From: Urophycis tenuis
Taxonomy: Eukaryota; Chordata; Actinopteri; Gadiformes; Phycidae
Length of the DNA: 64,000 bases
NCBI GenBank assembly: GCA_036785325.1
Contig: JAXIVH010000006.1
Span: 10,033,281-10,097,280 of the forward strand
Direction of reading: 5' to 3'
How positions within the stretch are numbered: position 1 is the stretch's first letter; the number at the start of each line of letters is the position of its first letter. Under the pieces are notes generated by a model that searched no databases, was not told the DNA's origin, and saw only the letters and a program-made list of their open reading frames with translations. This document shows, one piece after another, positions 12,272 through 22,405 of the stretch. A program made the position numbers and the translations under genes.

Positions 12272-12750
12272 TTAAAGGTGTTGTGTGTAGGATTTAGTGC
12301 ACCCCTCCCTAGGAGGATAAGCTACAGGGGCCTATACTGAGCGTTAAGGTGCCAGTAGGTATTTCCTAAATGAGGTCATCATCTACAACAGCATCCAGTA
12401 GCCAAGTGTCAAGTAATGAGGTTCCAGATTTATCAATTGTATTTAGTTTTTAGTCTGGAAAACTATGAGTCATGGCTTACAATTAAGATAGCGATTATGA
12501 TTGTTAATTTCAAACGCGTCCCTCAAGACCCGTTTGACTGCTCTGGGCTACGATAGAAACATGGCGGTGCAACATGGCGGGCTCCTTGGAAGGGGACCCA
12601 CCCCACATGTAGCTAAAGGGCTTATTCTAAGGTAGCAAAAACACTAGCAGGCTTATACACCAGTTAAAATCTACTTCTCAATATTATTTAAAAATTTCTG
12701 CCAAGTCTGTTCCGCTAGATGCCACCAAATTCTACACACTGAATCTTTAA
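12272..12750. mobile_element. TTAA-flanked MITE with terminal inverted repeats
   Basis: The left end reads TTAAAGGTGTTGTGTGTAGG. The right end, reverse complemented, begins TTAAAGATTCAGTGTGTAG, so the two match as imperfect inverted termini bounded by TTAA. The interior has no coding capacity. Elements with these ends are abundant in teleosts and are non-autonomous DNA transposons; TTAA targets point to a piggyBac-like source, but the superfamily is inferred. Confidence 0.75.
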
Positions 12751-15700
12751 GTATAGTAGGATTGAAAAACTCCTTTAGGAGTACCTATTATCCACAGCAA
12801 ATGAAGACGTTAAGCGAGGCATGGAGACGGGGGTTGAAACCAGATCTTTTCGGCAACACTTAAGCCACCAGAACATTTTACATTCTGCCACCAGATACAC
12901 TACATGGTGAATAATTAACCACTCTGAGTTGGTCCAGTTCCCCCAAAATACAGCTGCTTGTTCTTGAAGGCACCAGATAGCAGAAGCCAGAGAATGGGCA
13001 ACGTTTTGGTTTGAATGTCTGGACTCGGTCAAAATGAATGCTGGGGGTAGGGGGCTCTTCACTCCAGAGATGTGACATCGTCAAATACCATTAAAAATGT
13101 GATTATTTGGGATTAGTAAAAAAAAAAAAAAAAGATAGAAAAAAAGCTAATCAATACAGGAAATAAGCCTCTCTGCCAAATTACAAAATGGAGGATTTGT
13201 TCGAGAAAAAAAAACGGGAAAAAAAAGCACCACTGTGTCTACAACCTTTTGAAGAGAGATGAATTACCGCTGGAGTTCCAAGGTCACCAAACTCCTGTCA
13301 GAGACTATAAATTGCGGTCGTTGGCAAAAGATGTATCTCTGCTCTACAGCGAGAGTCCTCTTTGCTCTGAAGGACTGGGTGGACTTATTCTCCAAAGGCT
13401 GGACACATGGATTTGAGACAAAATCCTTCTCGTGTTACCGTGGAATGTTTTCGGTTGATTCTTTTGCTTGCTTTCCGCCTTCCGGATCTAACTTTTGAAG
13501 GACACGGCAGAAGGACTTGACAGATGAAAACCAAGCCTGAAAAAATAACTGCTTTTTGGGGTCAATTCTTGTTTTTTTTCATATGCAGACAAGCCTGGCA
13601 GTAAGTTTTGAGTTGCTTCAGGCAGACTACCTTTTCTAAAAACTTGCTGTGACCTCTGTGCTATTTTGTGTGTATTGTATCGGCGGCAAAAAAAAGACTT
13701 TAAAATGCAATTGATTGATTGAAGTTGGGGGGATCGTTGTATTTTTACTGTGTGTGTGCGTGTGTGGGTGTGTGTGTGTGGGTGTATGTATTTCTATATG
13801 TAAGTATGAATGTATGGATGCTGAGGAGATCGCCATGTCAACGAGAAGCAGGGGTTGAGTGATGGATTGAGTTAAGGTTCTGACGATACTCCTCCTGCAA
13901 ATGCTTCCTCATCCTAATCCAGTGAACTGACAGAGCATTGAATGTGTTAAAACTATTAAAGTTTGGTCCAAAACCTGCTTGGGTTTTTCTGCTCAACTGT
14001 AAATGAACATGGATTCTGTGCCTAAAGAAAAGTCCCAAACTTAAACAAATGTAATTATAAATTCGCATAAATCTTTTATGCTCTTATCAGGACACCTGAA
14101 AAATGAATTGTTCTTTGTTGGTCTTTCTTCGACCAGCTCAGAACATTTGTATTGAAGGACTTGGACATAGACCGGGATGGGTCTTTACTTTCACAATCTA
14201 CAATTCACTCACTACATTTGTCTTGGATGAGATTTGAGTAATAGGCCCAAATAATAAACAACAAGCCTTTTCATTTTGTTTTTAAAAGCCTCACGTGGAC
14301 AGTCCTAAGCGTTTGACAAGAAAGCAACTGCTTGGAGCCCTGATAGCCAATGGCCCTTAAAATAGTCAAACCACAATCATGTCAAGTGCTTCTTACAGGA
14401 GAGACAAACGGGCGTACATAGTGAAGGAGTCATTGAGGAAGGACAGAGCAATATGCTCTGAATCTTTCATCGGGTTATATGACGGCAATGTTCTTCAAAA
14501 TGCATGGCGGGCGCCTGAAGGGAACATTACAGCGGCTACAAATCATACACTCCACTCGCAAAAAAAAAGACCTAGAGCCCGACCTGAACTTTACTTAAGG
14601 CTAGCTGGAGGAGACCCAAATAAAGTCAGCGAAAGAAGCATTGTTGGCTTGAATGAAGGTAGCTGTAAAGAAATGTTGGGTGTCTCTTTGCATGTGATGG
14701 ACCTCTGGGTTTGTTTTGCTGGCAGAGCGAGGAGGTTTCAAGACCACATGGCTTCCAGACTGCTTTGTGTGGCACCAGTCCAATCACCTGGAAGGAATCT
14801 CACCTCCTCAGTGGGGAGGCGTGTTGTCAAGGTCGATCACTGGGCTTAATCGTTTCTATATTTCCTTTGATAAACTCTTAGCACCATGCCTCGCCTACAA
14901 ATCAACAGAGTTGGCTCAGTCTGCCCACCGTTTTGGCCACGGTTCTCCTGTAATAGAACATGTGCTGCCAATGCCAATGCACAGGTTGGCTCCAAACGAC
15001 AACAGCGCTGGAGTGATTCAGTAGCCATCTTTAATGAGGTTACCTGGGGTGCAGGTGAGAGCAAAACACAGAGAGGATTTTCTCCCATCTGTTATTTTGT
15101 AATGGTCTTTGCAGTGATGTACGATGCAGTCAACAGTGATCCCAGGCACCCCTCCACAAGAAAGAGTGTTTTGTAAATATAATCCATACTGTGTCCTAAA
15201 AATCCCAATACTGTACCTACTCATGACCATCATGCACTGTCACCCCATTTAGCACGCTCCTGTGTAGCCTAGGGTGTAGCCATTCGTGGATGGGTTTGGT
15301 AGTGCTGTTTGTGAGTCCAAGATATAAGTGTTCATTAATGCAAAGTCATGTCCATAGACAGCATATACTGTATGTACTATATATATTGAGAGAAGGGGTG
15401 ATGTGTATACATATACCAGTGTTAAGTCTGTTAAGCCCCAAGTCCTTTTTGGACTTCTTGCCAAAAAATTATACATATGTGCCAAGAAAATCGAGAATTG
15501 CTCTACATCTGGAAGGTTTGCATGCATGAGGTATGGATTGCCCAACCACTGGAGGTTGGGAAAACAAACTCAGGTATCTGTGAGCGTGTTTTATTGCAAA
15601 CCCGGCAATGGCTCCGCGGGGCCCAAGTTTGTTGCCGCCCCACTTGAATACCCTGGTATAATTGCTTGGTTGTATTCCCCGAAGCTTGTGTATTTAATTA

Positions 15701-15870
15701 TAATATAACTGGTGTGATTGTGGACTTATATGTGCATAAATTATGAATTAGAATAGGCATAATACTAGTAGCGGAACTCCACCTGTCACGGTAATAGATG
15801 TTATAGACTAGTTTAGTTATTAGTGGAAGTAATATGTTGACTAGCTCACATTACTAAATCATACTGCTCT
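12751..15870. other. intergenic stretch, no supported gene
   Basis: Contains poly-A and T-rich patches, a short TG/GG run at 13745-13790 and several open frames below 160 codons that lack homology or splice context. The longest (14379-14849, plus) is not recognisable. Nothing here can be called a gene. Confidence 0.55.
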
Positions 15871-15879
15871 GTGTTTACA

Positions 15880-16640
15880 GAACTTCATCCCGACGTCGAT
15901 TAATCTACCTTCGGTCTAACTAAAGAGCTCGTCTTACTCAGCACCCTGGTTCAGTTCTCCCCGGATGCCCCTTAAACCCATCGCCAATCCCTTCCACGCT
16001 CGCTTAGTGTTTTTTCGAGCCCGATTCTGAGCTCGTTGTAGCCGAGAAGCTGAGCCAAGAAGGAGAACCACTGTCCCCTGCTCACCTTCACTGTCATGAC
16101 CTGGGTGGATTCAGTGAAGAAAGACACGCAAGACCCCTGCTAAGCGACTGCCCTCGTCCCACCAGGCAGCCGCCCTCCCGACATGGCCTCCCATCAGGGT
16201 TTCATCCACCGGAGGAAAGGGGGAGGCGCCGCAGCGTGAGGACAGCGCCGCGGTGCAGAGACGCAGTGCCCGCCTCCCTGACGTGGGCGACGCAGAGCTG
16301 CACTACGGGGACCTAACGCCTTATAGCCCATCAGAGCCCCTCCAGGGCAGAACAGCATCGGGCTCCAGGGCAAAGGGGACACCGTACTGCTCCGAGAGCA
16401 GACCCAGACGCTGGTGGAGATAGTTTGGCAGCGCCAAGTGTCGCAGAGCGCAGCGCCTTTACCACTGCAGAACCACTGTCGACCCGAGCACCATCAATGA
16501 TGGATGACCGGCGCGGCGAGCAGAATGGCGAGGACCTGGTGGACAGCCATGAGCTGCCACTACTCCAACCCCCTCCGCGCCACCTGCCGAGACCGGAAAG
16601 GGGAGTGGCACGTACAGTGCCAATAATAATTGGCACTGTA
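15880..16640. other. GC-rich island ending in a perfect 12-bp hairpin
   Basis: This block is clearly more GC-rich than its flanks but has stops in every long frame. It ends with arms TACAGTGCCAAT (16612-16623) and ATTGGCACTGTA (16628-16639) around a 4-base loop. It may be a decayed mobile element or processed sequence; I cannot name it. Confidence 0.4.
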
Positions 16641-16675
16641 AACATTGATTTGTTGGTATAACAAAGAACCAGTAC

Positions 16676-16818
16676 TTTATTGGTCTATGTCTTTTCTCCT
16701 AAAACCAGGCTAAATTCTTAGCCTATTTCCTTCAAGTATCTTTTGGAAGGAATTTGGAGATAAATTGTAGGTGGTGAAAATGAATGTAGAAACTAAATTC
16801 ATTTTTAAGCAATTTATT
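16676..16818 (-). terminator. suv39h1: candidate suv39h1 polyadenylation signals
   Basis: Minus-strand AATAAA hexamers occur at 16681-16676 and 16818-16813, about 1.1 kb below the suv39h1 stop. That implies a long AT-rich 3' UTR covering 16800-17880. Which one is used is unknown. Confidence 0.4.
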
Positions 16819-17740
16819 ACAATTTGTATTTCGCTTACAAAGAGGAGACGGACCCAAATAAAATCAAACAATAACTACATTGCTGACATAATTTAACTAA
16901 CAGTAAAATTACCTACCTGGTTCAGAAAAAGTACAAACACTGTACAGGATAACATACGTTCTGTGTACCTAAAATGCATACCAAAAAAGGGCCCATGGTT
17001 TTACTATTTACACTGAAAAATACAATATTGCAATATTGCTAACATCACCAGATGGAAGACAGTCAACAAAAAAATTGTAAATAAATCAAAAATACATGGG
17101 GGCAGGGGGCAGTATTTTTGCATCATTATTGTAGATCTGAAATGGCACATTTCATCTCAACTTCGACCTATGAAAGGGGAATACAAGTCCTCCACACTAC
17201 ATTTTTTATCGGCCATCATAATTATTTTAATATTCCAGTTTCTTTTCAGGGTTCACATAAACAAGAGTTTTCTGACAATAAACACCAAAACATTGGCTAG
17301 ACGATGTACTGCTGCTCAATATGAATGTTTTAACGAGAAATAGCCTTGTAGAAGATAAATACTTACTTTGTAAAAGCTCACCTGGGTTTGTCAACTATGT
17401 GCAATTCTATAGTTTCGACTTGCAGGCTGTGACCTTTGCAACAAACAAACAATGCTACACATGGCTAAATAATTTGGCAAGAGAAAGATCCCACATGAAC
17501 CAGCCAAGTAAAAACAAAAAATCACGCTGAATATCAATCACTTCCATATTCACATTAAAATCATTAAAGTCTGGTCAATTTCATGAAAGGGAAACTGACG
17601 GTGTAGAGGTGAATAATACAATTCTGTGGAAATATAAAATTGTAAATATGTTATACTATGAACCCCAAAGATAACGCTTTTCTGGCTCAGAACTGCGAAT
17701 ATAATGGACAGAATACAAAATGAAGTAAAATACAAAATAT

Positions 17741-17770
17741 GTCTAGTTGGACAGAAATGTCCAACTAGAC
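17741..17770 (-). other. perfect hairpin in suv39h1 3' UTR
   Basis: Arms GTCTAGTTGGAC (17741-17752) and GTCCAACTAGAC (17759-17770) pair perfectly around a 6-base loop, about 110 bases downstream of the suv39h1 stop codon on the minus strand. Confidence 0.85.
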
Positions 17771-17880
17771 GTTTGACAAAAATGTTTTCCCAAAAACTGT
17801 AGGAAAAAAATAAAATAAAAAAATCATGCACAAATCCACGCACTTTCAAATCCACGTCCATTTCAAAAGGCCCCGGAGAG

Positions 17881-20800
17881 TCAGAACAAATACTTCCGAC
17901 AAGAGTCCGAACCGCACCGGCATTCCACGCGAGTGCGATTTTTGGGAGAGGCGGGGAGAGGGGCTAGGCTGAAACTGGAGTCCATGCGAGTGCTTTCCGT
18001 GTCCACCGGATCAACTGCCACGACACATGACAAAGTTACACACCGCTGTTCCTCCACTGTTGAGTCAACAGACGCTTCACAGAGGCGTCCTCCGTGGACC
18101 AACACAGGTGTGGCTCACTAATCACGGGGTCTGCAGTAATTAACCAGGCCACTAGTGGTTTATTCACGAGTTTAACACTTAACTTGTGATGAAAAGTCCA
18201 CGATCCACGCCTGACATGAGGTGAGGTACATGAGGTACATGACAGTAGCAGACCCCATAGTAAGAGCTATGAGCGCACACCTGTGTTGGTCCTATGATGA
18301 CGCCTCTGTGAATAGGCTCTCCCAGCAGGTCTATTATGGTTTGAACGCCCTTGCCGTTAAGCCATACTGCCCGTGTATCTTGACCACTAACGCCACACCA
18401 AATCGAAACCAACTTGAATTTGTGCGCAAATAGTTGCGTGCGTGGGTGACTTACGTTGCATCTTGTAGTCGAAGGTGAGCTCCTCCCCCACTGAAATGGA
18501 CCGGGTGGAGAACAGTGCTATTCTGGGCAGCCGCTCATCGATGTTGTCTATGAACACGTTGTACACCTGAAGGTTGGGGTTGCACTGCAAGAGACGGAGC
18601 ACACGGCGTTCAAAGAGAGCCATCCCTGCAAGCCGTTTGAAGCTACGGCTCCCTTCTACCTGACGGATGTTTGGGTGGAGACAAGCCCAGGTCTACGCTC
18701 AAGACTTCCTTTTTGTACTTGTAAAAAGGGTCAGGATATTGACTGTGAATTACTATAGAGTTCATTATTTTGTGCATTTGAGATCCTTGCCTCTTATCCA
18801 ACTTCTCACCTGGGATATATAAACTACATCTTATCGTACAGTAGCTTATTTTTTAGCATTGCCGCAAACTCAAAAGAGTCAACTTTTGTTGACACTAAAT
18901 TATGTGGGCTCAGGCTCCGCCCACATAATTTATCTGGGCGGAGCCTGAGGAGCCAGCCCCCCGGGCACTCACGCTGTGGTTGACGAAGTGTGAGATGTTG
19001 CCCTGGTGGGCGGCGTCCACCGTGTACACATCTTCTACGTAGTCCAGGTCAAACAGGTAGGTGGAGCCCTGCCGGTCGTACAGGTGACCCCGCTTCTCCG
19101 CCTCGTCTGTCGTGATGATCTGCGCCACGCCAGTCAGAATAACGAGTGCAATTACATAATCAATCATGACAGCGCACGCGCACACACGCACGCACGCACA
19201 CGCACACACACAGACTCTCTTTCCCGCTCTCTCTCTCAAACACACATAAACTATCTTACTCTTACTCTCTACCAAAACTACCAATACCTCTTCACTCAAA
19301 TCAGAACAGAAATTGTAACTGCACCGCTGGCAGAAGAAGTGTACCTCTCCGACGTACTCCATGACGAACATGTTCTTCTTGATGTGCTGCAGGGTGCGCA
19401 CGCCCCAGCCGCGGCCGTTGTGCGTCTTGAAGATGCACAGGTCGAACTGGATGCCCCGCTGCACCACGCGGTTCCGGCAGCTGGCGCCGCAGCGGCAGCG
19501 CTTGTTGCACTCGTAGATGGGCTCGCCGGCGCGCAGCCTCACCTGCCCGTGCTTGTTGTACGGCATGCGGTGCAGGGAGGCGCCCGGGCAGCAACCGTTC
19601 AGTGGCTCGCCGCCGCAGTCCTGGCACTCGCAGCCCAGCGCCATCTCGTTGAGCACGATGCCCTGGCCCACGCAGTAGTTGTTGATGTAGGTGAAGTCCC
19701 GCGGCGGGCCCTCCAGGTCCACGTCGTTCAGCACCAGGATGCGGCCCGGGTGGCTCCGGGACTTGTTGAGGTGGGCCTCCCAGCGCCGCAGGCTGAGGCG
19801 GTGCTCGGCCCGCTGGACCAGCCGGCTCGTCAGCGTCTTGCCGAGGCTCTTCGGCGTGGGGCTGAAGTGGCGGCGGTGCTGGCGGCGCAGCTCTTGGTCC
19901 AGGTCCCGGTGGAACTCCTTCATCAGCTTGGTGCACTTGAGGTTCTTCCGGGGCTCCCAGGTGTTGTCGGTGGCCGGGTAGCCCTTCCACTTGACCAGGT
20001 ACAGCTCCTCGTTGCCCTGCGGTGGGGTGGGGGAGCGTTGTCACGCGGGCTTATTGGTTCTGTGTTTTGCCTTTTTACCTTTTACAAATATTGTCACAGG
20101 AATTGTGTTTTTTTTTTTTTTTCAATTTTGCTATCCTGTACATTGAAAACATAGAAAATTCCAGGAACGGTTTCACTGGTGGTGCGGTCCAAGTCCCACG
20201 GCCTGGTCCAAATCCCGGACCGTCTACGTAACGACTTTTCCAGGATGTCTCAGGAAATAAGCGTTCACATTGCAGACAGGGATTTTGCCCAACACAGGGA
20301 AACAGTGCACTTGTATCAAATAGCCAAGCTTGACCTTCCCCTTCAAAACAAAGCATTTCATTCATAAAACAATTTCAACTGATGAAGCTGCACTGCAGTA
20401 TTGTATTATTTGTGTTCTTTCTGCAGTAATATTGGATGAGAGTGGTCATCTGTGTGCAAAAGCAACATATGAATGTGACTAATGCATTGTTACATAAACA
20501 GAATTAAATACAGCTGTGGCACACATTTATTGCAGGCTCATAGCAAAGCTCTACACTTAATATAGCTTCACAGAGAACACCACCTCTGAGTGTAACTACT
20601 GACACATAGCTGCCAACGTCTGTACAGTGCCTTCCTGTACACTCAAGAATGTAGCAACGGGAGGCCAAAATGACCAAAACCCTGTTTAAAACTGCACATC
20701 AAGAAATGGCATATACCATAACAAAAACACAACATGAACACTGAAGCAAACATTTATCTAAACAGCTCAGAAAAAAATAGCTCTGTTTGCCTGGGTTTAT

Positions 20801-21586
20801 TGTAATTTATACAAGAGCAAACCGATGGATCTCATGGGATATAATCAAATCAACCCGAGAGAGACCATCAACCATCCCCATTGTACAGTGAAGATTGTGT
20901 CCCATCACAACATATGAAGAATACTCTTTATTCTCTACGGTCTCACCTTGCCAGTCTTAAGATCACACAGATATTCCACCTCAAAGTCGTTGAAGTTGTG
21001 CTTGCTGACTTGCAGGTCTCTGCAATTGATCCTCCGACGGCGACACAAGTCCTGCAGGTCGCTCCAAGACAACTTGCAGGGGACGCCGCATTCTGCAAAA
21101 AAGTAAATTCGTTTAGGCGTCAGAGTTGCGGTAACATACGTAGTAGTTACGTATACGTAGATCTATCTATTCACAGTACATCAGCGCTCTAACAAATACG
21201 CGTAAAAGTAAAACCCAGCAGCGCTTCGTATGACGCATATTGTCCAAAGGTAGCCGTCCAAAAATGTTAACACTTGACATTGTAACACTATCTGCGGATT
21301 AGTTGATACGCGATAACGCAGGCTATTGCGCAAAAGTGGAAAAAATGTATTGCAATGGAAACAACTTATGGAAAAGTGCGCCTAAAAGTCCATCATAAGC
21401 TTTCATTTTACCATTCGCATCAATCTCGCGAAACCGTCGCAGCTACCATTAACGTTCAGCCGCGTCGCCCCCATTTTTACAGGGACGAAGCGCGAACACG
21501 CGTCCTAAACACCGAAAGCTTGCGAAAAGTGAAAATAAATCGAAAAATCGTTTCTGCGAACCATTACCTTTCAAATTTTCCGCCAT
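17881..21586 (-). CDS. suv39h1: histone H3K9 methyltransferase SUV39H1
   Basis: Trimethylates histone H3 Lys9 to seed HP1 binding in constitutive heterochromatin. Coding exons, transcript order: 21586-21568, 21092-20947, 20016-19345, 19119-18973, 18584-18455, 18014-17881. They sum to 1248 nt (415 residues; human 412) and every phase closes. The start MAENLKECGVPC matches the vertebrate N-terminus. The chromodomain spans roughly residues 41-100 (FEVEYLCDLKTGK across exons 2 and 3, then LYLVKWKGYP). The Cys-rich pre-SET region follows (CECQDC, then CNKRCRCGASCRNR). The SET domain carries RGWGVRT, MEYVGE, the catalytic-region HFVNHS (323-328) with CNPNL, and GEELTFDY. The post-SET CRCGSDSCRKYLF ends the protein. 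One variation is Asn330 where mammals have Asp. SUV39H2 is less likely given the N-terminus and spacing. The gene is convergent with gpr173 and tandem with slc51a. Confidence 0.95.
18897..18949 (-). other. two overlapping, mutually exclusive hairpins beside an exon donor
   Basis: Hairpin 1 pairs 18897-18908 with 18920-18931 (12 bp). Hairpin 2 pairs 18909-18923 with 18935-18949 (15 bp, CTCAGGCTCCGCCCA and its complement). They share bases 18920-18923 and cannot fully form together. The block starts about 18 bases downstream of the suv39h1 exon 4 donor on the transcribed strand. Confidence 0.85.
19170..19275. repeat. second copy of the CA/CG-array repeat
   Basis: A CA/CG run is followed by sequence nearly identical to 5330-5383 (shared TTTCCCGCTCTCTCTCTC, then TATCTTA and TCTTACTCT). 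It sits in suv39h1 intron 3. Confidence 0.7.
20017..20946. other. suv39h1 intron 2
   Basis: Non-coding intron, AT-rich on the right, with a poly-T run at 20107-20122. No independent feature recognised. Confidence 0.7.
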
Positions 21587-21599
21587 GTTTTCCGCATAG

Positions 21600-21720
21600 C
21601 CGCCAAAAAGTAAAAGGGTTCGCATTGGGTGGACGTGACGTGACGCGACGTGAGGACGTCATGGCCGAAAACGACGTCGCCGATTGGCTGATCCCCACGA
21701 ACGTCCTGTTGACGTAATCG
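21600..21720. promoter_or_regulatory. suv39h1: suv39h1 promoter with CRE-like and CCAAT motifs
   Basis: Immediately upstream of the suv39h1 start on the minus strand there is a cluster of CRE-type half sites: GTGACGTGACG, GGACGTCATGG, ACGACGTCGC and TGACGTAATC. A CCAAT box in reverse (GATTGGCTG) lies among them. CpG density is high. This fits a TATA-less housekeeping promoter responsive to ATF/CREB factors. Motif evidence only. Confidence 0.5.
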
Positions 21721-21885
21721 GGGTAGTGTATCAGGAAAACTTACCCAAGTCTCAACAAACCTTTACTTTTTAAATGGCAAAGCTTGTTTTGTTTAGGGTT
21801 CTTTAAGTAACCGTGTCGTTTTATGCGCGGGGTAGAGTATTATAGGGCATAGAAATACATATCTACATAGCCCGTCTGTGTTTCA

Positions 21886-21891
21886 TTTATT
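21886..21891 (-). terminator. candidate slc51a-like polyadenylation signal
   Basis: AATAAA on the minus strand, about 515 bases below the slc51a-like stop codon and before the suv39h1 promoter. Confidence 0.35.
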
Positions 21892-22405
21892 TATTGTTGT
21901 ATTGTGTATTCATTGTTGTATTATTTGTATACCATTTGAAATAAATGTAGTAAAATAACAAATTAAACCATTTTCGCTAAATACGAGCTCTTAAAGATAC
22001 ACCAGGTGATGTTGAAACACATTGAAGTAAAATACTTCTTCTTTGCGGGAAAAGTTCAGGCCTTACGATTGAGTCGTTCAACAGATGCATTTATGCAACG
22101 CGACAGTTTGTTTGTCTGTTGTCTTTCAGTGTTGGCTTGCGCTGAGCGCACCACCCGACACGTGATCAACGGACTCCTTGTCACGACGGTTGACCACATG
22201 GAACTGCCGCAGCAGCTGCGACCCATCCACCTTTATGAGAGAACTGCGTTCTTCTCAGGAGGAAGATTTGTTGAAGTCACAAGAATTCACGTGATGTGGA
22301 AGACCACCATTAAAGATTGTAGTCAGAATGTAGTTTTAAAATTCAAAATAGTAGTTCAACAATACAAATTGTAGTTCTACACATCAGTTTGTAGTTGTTG
22401 TTTTT

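Noticed and set aside
14379..14849. 156-codon plus-strand open frame
   Set aside because: No recognisable motif, no splice context and ordinary intergenic composition.
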